This document shows positions 8,886-17,154 of a stretch of 64,000 nt of DNA, in pieces. The notes below the pieces were generated by a model. The model was not told the origin of the DNA. It did no database searches and saw only the letters and a list, made by a program, of their open reading frames with translations. Positions within the stretch are counted from its first letter, which is position 1. Every line of letters begins with the position of its first letter. The position numbers and the translations under genes are program-made. The stretch covers positions 62,001-126,000 of the forward strand of contig NZ_JAGTTN010000008.1 of NCBI RefSeq assembly GCF_020682705.1. The letters run 5' to 3'. Source of the DNA: Microbacterium allomyrinae (lineage in GTDB: Bacteria; Actinomycetota; Actinomycetes; Actinomycetales; Microbacteriaceae).

Positions 8886-10459
8886 GCGGCGTGGAGATCA
8901 CAGCGCTCACGGTCATCGGGCACGACGGCCCGGTGGTGCACCCGCTCGATGCTCGCATCGAGCCCGGACGCACACTCGCCGTCATCGGCGAGTCGGGATC
9001 GGGCAAGACGCTCACCGCGAAGTCGCTCGTCGGGCTGCTTCCGCGCGGCTTCCGAGCCGAGGGCTCCGTGCGGATCGGTGAACGCACGCTCGCCCTCGAC
9101 GCTGCGCAGGCGGCCTGGAGATCCGTGCGCGGCGGCACGGTGACGCTCCTGCTCCAGGATCCCTTCACGAGCCTCTCGCCCGTGCACCGGTGCGGCGATC
9201 AGATCGGGTGGACGTTGGATGCCGCGGCCGGGCGCCGTCTGCCGAGCGCGGAGCGCGATCGCGCGATCGCCGAGCGGCTCGCCGAGGTGAAGCTCCCCGC
9301 GCACGTCGCCCGCTCGTATCCGCATCAGCTCTCCGGTGGAATGAGGCAGCGCGTCGCCATCGCTGCGGCTCTCGCCGCAGACCCGCAGCTGCTCATCGCG
9401 GATGAGCCCACGACGGCGCTGGATGCCTCGAACCAGGCCGAGATCCTCGACCTCCTGCGGTCGGTGCAGCAGGCGCGGAGTCTCTGCGTCATCCTGATCT
9501 CGCACGACCTCGGGATGGTGCGAGGCCGCACCGATGACGTCCTCGTGATGCGCCACGGCGAAGTCGTCGAACGGGGCATGACAGCCACGGTGCTCGCCGA
9601 TCCGCAGCATCCGTACACGCGCGCGCTCATCGAGGCGGACCCGACCATCGCGGTCTCGACCCACGCGAGCGATGACAGGATGCCGGTCGCGCACGACGCA
9701 CCTCTGCTCCGCGCGACGGGAGTCGTCAAGACGTTCGGAGATCGGCTGGTGCTCGACGGCGTCGCCCTCAGCATCGGTGCCGGCCAGATCGCCGGAGTGG
9801 TCGGTGAGTCGGGTTCCGGCAAGTCGACTCTCGCCCGCTGCATCGCCGGACTCGAGACGGAGGACGCGGGTGAGATCGTGTTCGACGGCGAGCGTCTGGC
9901 GCCCGGCCGACGATCGCGCACGCCCGGGCAGATGCAGATCGTGTTCCAGGATCCGTATTCGTCGCTCAACCCGATGATGTCGATCGGCGCGATCCTGCGC
10001 GAGGCGCTCCGGGTCGCGCGGCGCCCGGCGAGCGAGATCCACGACCTGCTGGAGACGGTGGGGCTGCCGGCCGAGATCGCTCGCAAGCGGCCCGCAGAGC
10101 TCTCAGGAGGCCAGCGGCAGCGGGTCGCCATCGCCCGCGCTCTTGCGCCGCGGCCACGGCTGCTCATCTGCGACGAATCCGTGTCGGCGCTCGACGTATC
10201 GGTGCAGGCGCAGATCCTCGCACTGCTGCTGCGTCTGCGAGAGGAGATCGGCATCGCGGTGCTGTTCATCTCGCACGACCTCGCCGTCGTGCGCATGATC
10301 GCCGATTCCGTCACGGTGCTCTGGAACGGACGCGTCGTCGAGTCCGGTACGTGCACGCAGGTGCTGAACGCGCCGCGCCACGAGTACACGGCGCTCCTGG
10401 TGGCCGCCGCGCGCCGCGAGAACACGATGACCGCCCTCGAGATCCCCCGTGAGGACTGA
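8882..10459 (+). CDS. ABC transporter ATPase with two fused nucleotide-binding domains (DppD-DppF type)
   Basis: 525 residues from GTG 8882 (overlaps previous stop). Two complete ATPase domains lie in tandem. Domain 1 (about 1-255): Walker A GESGSGKT, Q-loop LLLQDPF, signature LSGGMRQRV, Walker B LLIADEPTTALD. Domain 2 (about 265-515): GESGSGKS, IVFQDPY, signature LSGGQRQRV, Walker B LLICDESVSALD. So one polypeptide replaces the usual DppD and DppF pair and energises the permeases. Both sites look competent, although the second has Ser after the catalytic Glu. One base separates its stop from the next ATG. Confidence 0.93.
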   Translation: MSGVEITALTVIGHDGPVVHPLDARIEPGRTLAVIGESGSGKTLTAKSLVGLLPRGFRAEGSVRIGERTLALDAAQAAWRSVRGGTVTLLLQDPFTSLSPVHRCGDQIGWTLDAAAGRRLPSAERDRAIAERLAEVKLPAHVARSYPHQLSGGMRQRVAIAAALAADPQLLIADEPTTALDASNQAEILDLLRSVQQARSLCVILISHDLGMVRGRTDDVLVMRHGEVVERGMTATVLADPQHPYTRALIEADPTIAVSTHASDDRMPVAHDAPLLRATGVVKTFGDRLVLDGVALSIGAGQIAGVVGESGSGKSTLARCIAGLETEDAGEIVFDGERLAPGRRSRTPGQMQIVFQDPYSSLNPMMSIGAILREALRVARRPASEIHDLLETVGLPAEIARKRPAELSGGQRQRVAIARALAPRPRLLICDESVSALDVSVQAQILALLLRLREEIGIAVLFISHDLAVVRMIADSVTVLWNGRVVESGTCTQVLNAPRHEYTALLVAAARRENTMTALEIPRED

Positions 10460-10460
10460 C

Positions 10461-11528
10461 ATGCCCGCACCGCTCCGCGTCGATTCAGACGCGCTACCCG
10501 CCGACGTCGCAGACGAGCTCGAGGCCTTCGACCTGCCGGGGGAACGGCTCGAGAGGTGGCGCCTCCCGCGCAACGGGTATCGTCCCACCACCTGGGTCGC
10601 CCGCGACGCGGACGGAATCGTGGCCGCGGCCGCGCTGACGAGCGGCAGGCCGGCGACGGCCGCCGTGAAGATCGTCGACGTCTGGTGGCGAGATCGAGCG
10701 GCTGCAGTCCTCCTCGTCGACGCGGTCGTGGAGCGGTCGCGCTCCGTCGGCGATGTCGCGGTGAAATGGGAGGTTCCTGCCGGCGCCGAACTGCCGGCGT
10801 TCGCCGCAGAGCAGGGTTTCATGCAGATGCGTCGGCCCTGGGCGGCGGTCGGCACAGAGGCCGTCGGCGGCTTCGTCCGCTGGCTCGCCCCGGCCGAGCA
10901 CGACGAGCCCGGGTACTACGCCCAGACGACGCTGTTCACCTGCGGTGCGGTCGCGGCACTGATCGCCTCCGAGGGAAGCAGCGCCGGCGGCTTCAGCGGA
11001 GGTGAAGCGGACCGGGATGCAGAGGTCGGGTTCTGGCGCCGGGCGAGCAACTATCCCGCGTGCGAGCCCGTCGGCCTGGCCGTCGCACTGCATGATCACC
11101 TCGTCGATGCGACGGTCGAGGTCGCCCTCGACATCGACGGTCCGGCGCTGCTGGAGGGCCTCACCGGCTTCGACCGCTCGTTCCGCGCGGAGCTGCAGGA
11201 CGATTCGCTGCGGCAGGCGGGGGAGCGAGGGATGCCGGTGCGCCGCGATCGGGTCGCCGTGTCCGAGATCGCGCGCCGCGTCGACGCGGGCGAGCAGGCC
11301 CTGCTGCTGATCGACGAGGCGCCGATGCACGGTGAGAGCGGGCCGCACTGGATCGTCGCCCACGCGCGCGTCGGCGACGCGGTGATCGTCGAGGACCCGT
11401 GGATCAGCGTCGAGGTGGGCGAGACGTGGGTCGACACTCACGAGATGCCCGTCCGCCCCGAGGATCTGGACCGGCTGGTGCGCTGGAGCGCCGACGCCTA
11501 CCGAGGCGTGGTCTTCGTCGCAAAGTGA
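10461..11528 (+). CDS. GNAT-like / C39-like cysteine peptidase fusion (DUF3335 type)
   Basis: 355 residues from ATG 10461, chosen over GTG 10449 because GAGGA sits seven bases upstream. Residues 1-135 resemble a GNAT acyltransferase fold (VKIVDVWWRDRAAAVLLVDAV, EVPAG). Residues 150-355 match the Peptidase_C39-like family: Cys161 in LFTCGAVAAL, His296 in GPHWIVAHARV and Asp312 in VIVEDPW make a plausible Cys-His-Asp triad. There is no signal peptide, so it should act in the cytoplasm. As the last gene of the peptide-importer operon, it may cut or transacylate the imported peptide. Neither substrate nor reaction is known. Confidence 0.75.
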   Translation: MPAPLRVDSDALPADVADELEAFDLPGERLERWRLPRNGYRPTTWVARDADGIVAAAALTSGRPATAAVKIVDVWWRDRAAAVLLVDAVVERSRSVGDVAVKWEVPAGAELPAFAAEQGFMQMRRPWAAVGTEAVGGFVRWLAPAEHDEPGYYAQTTLFTCGAVAALIASEGSSAGGFSGGEADRDAEVGFWRRASNYPACEPVGLAVALHDHLVDATVEVALDIDGPALLEGLTGFDRSFRAELQDDSLRQAGERGMPVRRDRVAVSEIARRVDAGEQALLLIDEAPMHGESGPHWIVAHARVGDAVIVEDPWISVEVGETWVDTHEMPVRPEDLDRLVRWSADAYRGVVFVAK

Positions 11529-11649
11529 CGACGCGGTGCCGTGACGATGTGCGCCCGACGAGGTCCATCGTCCCTGCTGTAGCGCGGTTTCGGCGCACCG
11601 CGCGTCCGCCGCCGGACGCGACCGCGGACGCGGTGTCGGGTCACGCGCC

Positions 11650-11655
11650 TAGACT
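11650..11655 (+). promoter_or_regulatory. -10 box TAGACT upstream of pcrA
   Basis: TAGACT lies nine bases before ATG 11665, giving a leader of about two bases or none. No clear ribosome binding site is present. Confidence 0.4.
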
Positions 11656-11664
11656 TGTCAGGTT

Positions 11665-14160
11665 ATGACCGACGCCTCCGCGGCCGCGCAGCGCGCGGCA
11701 TCCATCCCCCTCATCGTCGGCGCAGATGCCGGCCCCCGTTCCGCGGGCGCTCGTCCCGACGAAGACCTTCTCGAGGGGCTCAACCCGCCGCAGCGCGAGG
11801 CCGTCACCTACCGCGGCCCGGCGCTGCTGATCGTCGCGGGCGCGGGCTCGGGCAAGACCAGCGTGCTGACGCGTCGTGTCGCATCGCTGCTGCGCACCCG
11901 TGAAGCGTGGCCCAGCCAGATCCTCGCGATCACGTTCACCAACAAGGCCGCCGGCGAGATGCGCGAACGGGTCGAGGCGCTCGTGGGCGAATCCGCGCGG
12001 GGCATGTGGATCTCGACGTTCCACTCCGCGTGCGTGCGGATCCTGCGCCGCGAGGCCGAGCAGTTCGGCTTCACGAAGTCCTTCACGATCTACGATTCCG
12101 GCGACTCGCGGGCGCTCATCAAGCGCCTGGTCAAAGAGCACGAGGCAGACGCGTTCGGGCTCACGCCCGCCGCCACGCAGTCGAAGATCTCCAAGCTCAA
12201 GAACGAGCTGGCGGATGCCGAGTCCTATGCGCGCTCGGCGAATATGAGCGACCCCGCCGAACGGGTCTTCGTCGAGCTGTTCGGCGCCTACCAGCGCGAG
12301 CTCCAGCGGGCGAACGCCTTCGACTTCGACGACCTCATCGGCCAGACGGTCTTCCTGTTCCGTGCGTTCCCGCACGTCGCGGACGTCTACCGGCGCCGGT
12401 TCCGTCACATCCTCGTCGACGAGTACCAGGACACCAATCACGCCCAGTACGCGCTCATCCACGAGCTGACGCGGCCCATCGGCTCCGACGCACCGCCGCT
12501 GGCCGGCGCGGGCGGCATGATGATCTTCGAGCCGGACCCGGCGGACGATCCCGACAAGGCGGGGGCGTCGCTCACCGTCGTGGGCGACTCCGACCAGTCG
12601 ATCTACGCGTTCCGCGGCGCCGACATCCGCAACATCAGCGAGTTCGAGCGCGACTATCCGGGTGCCAGGGTCGTGCTGCTCGAGCAGAACTACCGGTCGA
12701 CGCAGAACATCCTCACCGCCGCCAACGCGGTCATCAGCAACAACTTCGACCGCAAAGACAAGAAGCTCTGGACCGACGTCGGCGCCGGTGAGCAGATCAT
12801 CGGCTTCACCGGGTACTCGCAGCACGACGAGGCGCAGTTCGTCGCCGACGAGGTCGAGGTGCTCCGGCGCACGGGCCTGGACTACTCCCAGATGGCGGTG
12901 TTCTACCGCACCAACTCGCAGTCGCGCGCGCTGGAGGAGATCTTCATCCGCTCGGCCGTGCCTTACAAGATCATGGGCGGCACGAAGTTCTACGACCGCG
13001 CCGAGATCAAAGATGCTCTCGCCTACCTCGTCGCGGTCTCGAATCCCGCCGACGAGATGGCGCTGCGCCGCATCATCAACCGGCCGCGCCGCGGCATCGG
13101 CGACGTCACGATAGAGACGATCTCCCGCTACGCGCAGGACGAGGGGATCACTTTCCGCGATGCCCTCGCGAACTCGTCGGCGCTGGGCGTCGGACCCAAG
13201 ATCCAGGCGGCCATCGCGCATCTCGACGCGGTGCTGGCCGAGGCATCCGAGATCATGCTGCCCGCGTCGGGCGAGCTCGCGCCCCCGACCGCGGTCGCGG
13301 CGGGACTGCAGCTGCTGCTGACCAAGGGCGGGTACTACGACGCGCTGCGCGCCAGCAAGGGCGCACAGGACGAGGCGCGCATCGAGAACCTCGACGAACT
13401 CGTCGCGGTCGCCCGCGAGTTCGCGCGCAACAACCCCGAGGGCACGGTGCTCGACTTCCTGACCGAGGTCGCGCTGGTCTCTGACGCCGACGACCTCGAA
13501 GACGCGTCGGGCTCGGTGTCGCTCATGACCCTGCACACCGCGAAGGGTCTCGAGTACGACGCCGTGTTCGTCACCGGTGTCGAAGAGGATCTCATCCCGC
13601 ACCGCATCTCCGCGGGTGAGCCCGGCGGGCCGCAGGAGGAGCGGCGCCTGTTCTACGTCGGCATCACGCGTGCGCGCAAGCGTCTGTACCTGTCGCTCGC
13701 GATGACCCGCGCCCAGTTCGGCGAGGTGACGGTGGCGATGCCGAGCCGGTTCCTCCAGGAGATCCCGAACGAACTCATGCACTGGCGCCAATCGCCCGGC
13801 GACGTCAACTCGCGCGGTGGCACCCAGTCGCGTGCCCTCAATGCGCGACGTCAGTCCGGATCGGGCTTCGGCGGCTCGGGCGGCGGTCAGCGATACGGGG
13901 ACGACCTCGTTCCCCTCCCGCGCAGCGCCCGACGAGAGCCCGGGGCGATCGATCGTTTCGCGAACAAGATCCCTGCCAAGGTGCGCGACAACGGCGACAT
14001 GGAACTCGCCCCCGGGGATCGCATCCGCCACGACGACTTCGGCGAGGGCCGAGTGGATGCCGTCACGGGCGAGGGTGCGAAGCGCGTCGCGCACGTGCGC
14101 TTCGACTCCGCCGGCCCCAAGAAGCTGCTGATCAAGATCGCGCCGATCTCGAAGCTCTGA
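11665..14160 (+). CDS. pcrA: ATP-dependent DNA helicase PcrA/UvrD (superfamily 1)
   Basis: 831 residues, usual length for actinobacterial PcrA. Motif Q (GLNPPQREAV), motif I AGAGSGKTS, Ia (ITFTNKAAGEMRERV), II VDEYQDTN, III GDSDQSIYAFRGAD, IV EQNYRST, V LMTLHTAKGLEYD and VI YVGITRARKRL are all present in order. The C-terminal 60 residues form the Tudor-like domain (GDRIRHDDFGEGRV), which binds RNA polymerase in PcrA of other bacteria. It unwinds DNA 3' to 5' in nucleotide excision repair and replication-fork maintenance. Single gene with its own near-leaderless promoter. A Gly/Ser/Arg-rich linker precedes the Tudor-like domain. Confidence 0.96.
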   Translation: MTDASAAAQRAASIPLIVGADAGPRSAGARPDEDLLEGLNPPQREAVTYRGPALLIVAGAGSGKTSVLTRRVASLLRTREAWPSQILAITFTNKAAGEMRERVEALVGESARGMWISTFHSACVRILRREAEQFGFTKSFTIYDSGDSRALIKRLVKEHEADAFGLTPAATQSKISKLKNELADAESYARSANMSDPAERVFVELFGAYQRELQRANAFDFDDLIGQTVFLFRAFPHVADVYRRRFRHILVDEYQDTNHAQYALIHELTRPIGSDAPPLAGAGGMMIFEPDPADDPDKAGASLTVVGDSDQSIYAFRGADIRNISEFERDYPGARVVLLEQNYRSTQNILTAANAVISNNFDRKDKKLWTDVGAGEQIIGFTGYSQHDEAQFVADEVEVLRRTGLDYSQMAVFYRTNSQSRALEEIFIRSAVPYKIMGGTKFYDRAEIKDALAYLVAVSNPADEMALRRIINRPRRGIGDVTIETISRYAQDEGITFRDALANSSALGVGPKIQAAIAHLDAVLAEASEIMLPASGELAPPTAVAAGLQLLLTKGGYYDALRASKGAQDEARIENLDELVAVAREFARNNPEGTVLDFLTEVALVSDADDLEDASGSVSLMTLHTAKGLEYDAVFVTGVEEDLIPHRISAGEPGGPQEERRLFYVGITRARKRLYLSLAMTRAQFGEVTVAMPSRFLQEIPNELMHWRQSPGDVNSRGGTQSRALNARRQSGSGFGGSGGGQRYGDDLVPLPRSARREPGAIDRFANKIPAKVRDNGDMELAPGDRIRHDDFGEGRVDAVTGEGAKRVAHVRFDSAGPKKLLIKIAPISKL

Positions 14161-14393
14161 CAGGCGAGGACCGCGCGAGCCCGGGCGGTCTCGAGTCGCT
14201 CGTTTCGGCGATGGCGGACCGCGGGAAATACGCTGTCGGGGCTCTCGGCTGCGGTCGGTCGGGTGCGTCCAGACCCGCAGATTGCGCGACCGGTGTGACG
14301 CCGGTGTCTCGCGAGTGACGGTCGGGCGAATCCTGCGGCGCCTGCACTCGAGCGGCGGCTGTCCCGGCTGCGGAGCCGGGTTAGGCTCGCACA
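14161..14393. other. intergenic region between pcrA and the SseB-like gene
   Basis: It holds a weak stem at 14168-14191 (GACCGC pairing with GCGGTC), which may end pcrA transcription, and the -10 box for the next gene near its right end. I see no tRNA, small RNA or short coding sequence with a convincing start. Confidence 0.4.
14382..14387 (+). promoter_or_regulatory. -10 box TAGGCT, six bases before ATG 14394
   Basis: TAGGCT-CGCACA-ATG has the six-base spacing that predicts a leaderless mRNA. Confidence 0.5.
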
Positions 14394-15551
14394 ATGGCTC
14401 TGTTCTCGCGCCGCTCGAAGAAGCCCGCCGCCGCACAGCACGAAGCGTCCGCGATCGACGCCGACTCCCGGACCGAACCCGCGGTCGCCGACACTCCGTC
14501 GGCGTCGACCGGCGCCGAGGGGGCGGGCAATGCGACGGATGCCGCTGCCGGGCCCACGCGACCCGGGTCTTCGTCCGACGCTCCGGCCGCGGATGCAGAG
14601 GTCGCGGCATCCGTCTCGATCTCGCTCTCGTCCTACGCGGGCCTGGGGTCCGTGGCGGTGCCGACGCCCCTGAGCGCTCCGGGCGCCCCCGCACCCGCCG
14701 GCGATGCTCCCGCCGCGCCGCGGGCTCGCCCCGCCGCGCGTGCGGCCACCGAGACGGCGCCCGCGGCGACCGAGACCCTTCCGGGCCTGCGCGACAATGT
14801 GCTGCTGCGCGAGGCGCTCGCCCGCGTCGAGGCGGGGCCGGCGTCCGCGGCGCTGCTGGATGTGGCCCGCCAGCTGCTGCAAGGACACGTGTTCCTCCGG
14901 GTGAGAGGCGACGCGCGCACGCTGCTCGCCGAGGGCAAGGATCTGCCGCTCGCCGCGGCGACGGCGGGGGAGCGCTCGTTCGCCCTGGTGTACTCCAGCG
15001 GGGCGGCGCTGCAGGCCAGCCTGAAGGCCGACGGCGACACCGATACCTCGGCGATGGCCCAGCCTGTGCTGCCGGTTCTGCGCCATGTTCTCGCCGGCAC
15101 GTACGACGGCGTCATCCTCGACCACGCGTCGGCCCCGGCGCGTGCGGTGCTCCCGCGTGAGCTGCTGCAGAAGATGGTCGAGCAGATGGATCCGAAGCTC
15201 ACGGTGAAGAACCTGCTCACCGCCGAGCGCACCCCCGCGAGGGCGGCCGAGGTGTCCGAGGCCCTCACCCGTGTGCCGCTGTGGGTCGCGGTCGGTACCG
15301 CCGAAGGGGGGCAGCCCGGACTCGCCGAGGGGCGGCTGCCCGACGGCTCCCGCTATCTCGAGGTCTATTCGCATCCGCTCGAGGTCGCGGTGATGGGTCG
15401 CGGCGACAACGCGGCGCCCCTGTCGGGAGCGCAGCTCGCCCGCGCGCTGGGCGGCGCGACGGGGCTGAGTGGCATCGTCGTCGACCCGGCCGGCCCGTGG
15501 ATCCGCCTCACCTTGGCCGATCTGGCACCGGTGCTTGCTCTCGCGGACTGA
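14394..15551 (+). CDS. SseB-family protein with long Ala/Pro-rich N-terminus
   Basis: 385 residues. Residues 1-130 are low complexity, rich in Ala, Pro, Ser and Asp, and probably disordered. Residues 130-240 resemble the SseB N-terminal domain: ARTLLAEGKDLPLAA, then RSFALVYSSGAAL and GTYDGVILDHASAPARAVLP. Residues 245-385 look like a second, related C-terminal domain. Actinobacterial SseB-like proteins have no clear role; the enterobacterial SseB enhances serine sensitivity. It has a leaderless promoter and no operon partner. The family call rests on pattern recall, so the function stays open. Confidence 0.6.
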   Translation: MALFSRRSKKPAAAQHEASAIDADSRTEPAVADTPSASTGAEGAGNATDAAAGPTRPGSSSDAPAADAEVAASVSISLSSYAGLGSVAVPTPLSAPGAPAPAGDAPAAPRARPAARAATETAPAATETLPGLRDNVLLREALARVEAGPASAALLDVARQLLQGHVFLRVRGDARTLLAEGKDLPLAAATAGERSFALVYSSGAALQASLKADGDTDTSAMAQPVLPVLRHVLAGTYDGVILDHASAPARAVLPRELLQKMVEQMDPKLTVKNLLTAERTPARAAEVSEALTRVPLWVAVGTAEGGQPGLAEGRLPDGSRYLEVYSHPLEVAVMGRGDNAAPLSGAQLARALGGATGLSGIVVDPAGPWIRLTLADLAPVLALAD

Positions 15552-15575
15552 CCTGCGCGGCCCTCGGGCGAGGGG

Positions 15576-15603
15576 TTGACAGCCGGTTCTTCGTGGGTAT
15601 CCT
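15576..15603 (+). promoter_or_regulatory. strong sigma-A type promoter of the arsR operon
   Basis: TTGACA at 15576-15581 and TATCCT at 15598-15603, separated by 16 bases. This is the closest match to the consensus promoter in the window. Predicted start of transcription is near 15610, inside the operator. Confidence 0.75.
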
Positions 15604-15606
15604 ATT

Positions 15607-15620
15607 CAACATAAATGTTG
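15607..15620. promoter_or_regulatory. ArsR operator CAACAT-AA-ATGTTG
   Basis: A perfect 14-base palindrome at the predicted transcription start, with another half-site ATGTTG at 15631-15636. The form (ATCAA...TTGAT-like arms) fits ArsR-family operators. Repression by the product of the next gene is the simplest reading. Confidence 0.65.
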
Positions 15621-15638
15621 ATAAACAAGGATGTTGAT

Positions 15639-16034
15639 ATGGATGCCGACCAGCTCGACCGCGCATTCGTCGCGCTGGGCGACCCGGTGCGCCGAGCGAT
15701 CATCGCGCGGCTCAGCCGTGGGCCGGCGACCGTGAACGAGCTCGCAGAGCCGTTTCCGATCACCGTCCAGGCGGTGTCGCGGCACATCCGCGTGCTCGAA
15801 GACGCCGGCCTGGTGACGCGTTCGCGCGATGCCCAGCGTCGCCCGGTCCATCTCGAGGCCGCCGCCCTCGAGCAGCTGACCGCGTGGATCGACCGCTACC
15901 GGCTCGAGTCCGAACGCGCCTACCGGCGGCTCGACGCGGTGCTCGCCGTCGCGGCATCGGCATCGGCATCCGCATCCGGGACCCCCAGAACCCCTCGCAA
16001 CCAGAACACTCGCACGAAGGAGAAGGAATCATGA
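15639..16034 (+). CDS. ArsR/SmtB-family winged-helix regulator
   Basis: 131 residues from ATG 15639. I prefer it to ATG 15615 because AAGGA lies eight bases upstream and 15615 falls inside the operator. The sequence FVALGDPVRRAIIARLSRG and VNELAEPFPITVQAVSRHIRVLEDAGLV is a classic ArsR helix-turn-helix. No metal-binding Cys cluster is present, so this is the non-metal type often paired with SRPBCC genes. The C-terminal 30 residues are a low-complexity Ala/Ser/Thr tail. Its stop overlaps the start of the SRPBCC gene (ATGA), and the operator upstream suggests autorepression. Confidence 0.92.
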   Translation: MDADQLDRAFVALGDPVRRAIIARLSRGPATVNELAEPFPITVQAVSRHIRVLEDAGLVTRSRDAQRRPVHLEAAALEQLTAWIDRYRLESERAYRRLDAVLAVAASASASASGTPRTPRNQNTRTKEKES

Positions 16035-16507
16035 GCAACCCACTCGTCATCGACGCCGTGCCGGGCACGTCCTATGCCGACATCACCCGCGAGTTCGACG
16101 CGCCCGTCGCCGACCTGTTCCGCGCGCACGCCGACCCCGAGTTGTACAAGCAGTGGATCGGTCCCGGCGAGGAGCACACCGAGATCACGCACTGGGACTT
16201 CCGCTCCGGCGGCGGCTACCGGTTCGTGCAGCGCGACGCCGACGGCGAATACGCCTTCCGGGGCGTATTCCACACGGTCCGCGAGAACGAGCTGATCATC
16301 CAGACGTTCGAGTTCGAGGGCTGGCCCGACGAGGTGAGCATCGACACGATCCGCTTCGAGGAGCTGCCCGGCGGACGCTCGCGCCTGGTGGACCACAGCG
16401 TGTTCCCGAGCGTCGAGGTGCTCGAGAACATGCAGGCGGAAGGCATGGAGCGCGGCATGCGCGAGGGTTACGAGAAGCTCGACCGGATGCTCGCCGGGAA
16501 GAGCTGA
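16031..16507 (+). CDS. SRPBCC (AHSA1-type) domain protein
   Basis: 158 residues, ATG 16031 with GGAGAAGG upstream and a four-base overlap with arsR. The pattern REFDAPVADLFRAHADPELYKQWIGP, then HWDFRSGGGYRFVQ, GVFHTVRENELIIQTFEFEG, and a final amphipathic helix matches the START-like AHSA1 fold, which makes a hydrophobic pocket. The ligand is unknown. Fixed ArsR-SRPBCC-DHFR operons are common in actinobacteria; ligand sensing or a stress response is often proposed but not shown. Confidence 0.88.
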   Translation: MSNPLVIDAVPGTSYADITREFDAPVADLFRAHADPELYKQWIGPGEEHTEITHWDFRSGGGYRFVQRDADGEYAFRGVFHTVRENELIIQTFEFEGWPDEVSIDTIRFEELPGGRSRLVDHSVFPSVEVLENMQAEGMERGMREGYEKLDRMLAGKS

Positions 16508-16508
16508 C

Positions 16509-17105
16509 ATGGGCAAGGTCATCACGTCGGCCTCGGCATCCCTCGACGGATTCGTCGCCCACGAGAACAACGATCCCGGGCGCCTCTTCGACTGGTACGA
16601 GGCCGGCGACGTCGAGGTCGTCACCGCCAGCGAGCCGGCCGCGTTCCATCTCACCCGCACGAGCGCCGACTACTGGCAGAGCTGGGTCGGCGACGTCGGA
16701 TGCCTCGTCGTCGGCCGGCTGCTGTTCGACATCACGGACGGGTGGCAGGGCGAGCACCCGATGGGCGTGCCTTTCGTCGTACTGACGCATGAGGTGCCGA
16801 CCGAATGGGCCCACGCCCACACCGGCAACGCGCACTTCGTGACGGAGGGCATCGAGGCCGCCATCGCCCGGGCGCAGGAGATCGCCGGCGACCGCGTGGT
16901 CGGCGTCGCCGCCGGCACCATCGCCGGCCAGGCGCTCGCCGCAGGGCTCGTCGACGAGGTCGCCATCGACCTCGTGCCCGTGGTGCTCGGCACCGGCCAT
17001 CGATACTTCGAGGGCGTGGACCCCGCCGCCGTGCGGCTGGGCGATCCGACGGTGGTGATCCAGAGCGCGCGCGTCACGCACATGGTGTTCCCCGTCGAGA
17101 GGTGA
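16509..17105 (+). CDS. dihydrofolate reductase / RibD C-terminal family protein
   Basis: 198 residues, one base after the SRPBCC stop. It starts GKVITSASASLDGFVA and has LVVGRLLFD, VVLTHE and IDLVPVVLGTGHRYF, the usual marks of the RibD_C/DHFR-like fold, an NADPH-binding reductase. Such operon members are not the essential FolA or RibD and their substrate is unknown. Third gene of the ArsR operon. Confidence 0.9.
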   Translation: MGKVITSASASLDGFVAHENNDPGRLFDWYEAGDVEVVTASEPAAFHLTRTSADYWQSWVGDVGCLVVGRLLFDITDGWQGEHPMGVPFVVLTHEVPTEWAHAHTGNAHFVTEGIEAAIARAQEIAGDRVVGVAAGTIAGQALAAGLVDEVAIDLVPVVLGTGHRYFEGVDPAAVRLGDPTVVIQSARVTHMVFPVER

Positions 17106-17142
17106 GCGCGAATGCGGGGTGCCGGATGTCGCGGCATCCCGC

Positions 17143-17148
17143 TAGCGT
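17143..17148 (+). promoter_or_regulatory. -10 box TAGCGT, six bases before ATG 17155
   Basis: TAGCGT-CGGACC-ATG predicts a leaderless transcript for the LigD-type polymerase, independent of the ArsR operon. Confidence 0.45.
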
Positions 17149-17154
17149 CGGACC

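Noticed and set aside
14161-14393. tRNA or small RNA in the pcrA-SseB gap
   Set aside because: No cloverleaf with a T-loop GTTCRANTC or CCA-like end could be found; only a weak stem.
11641-14694. A 1017-codon open frame on the minus strand opposite pcrA
   Set aside because: It is an effect of GC-rich codons in the opposite frame of a clear helicase gene; composition is Arg/Gly/Ala-rich with no domain, and it has no ribosome site.
15615-15641. ATG 15615 as the start of ArsR
   Set aside because: It lies within the operator palindrome just after the predicted transcription start and has no ribosome site; ATG 15639 has AAGGA.
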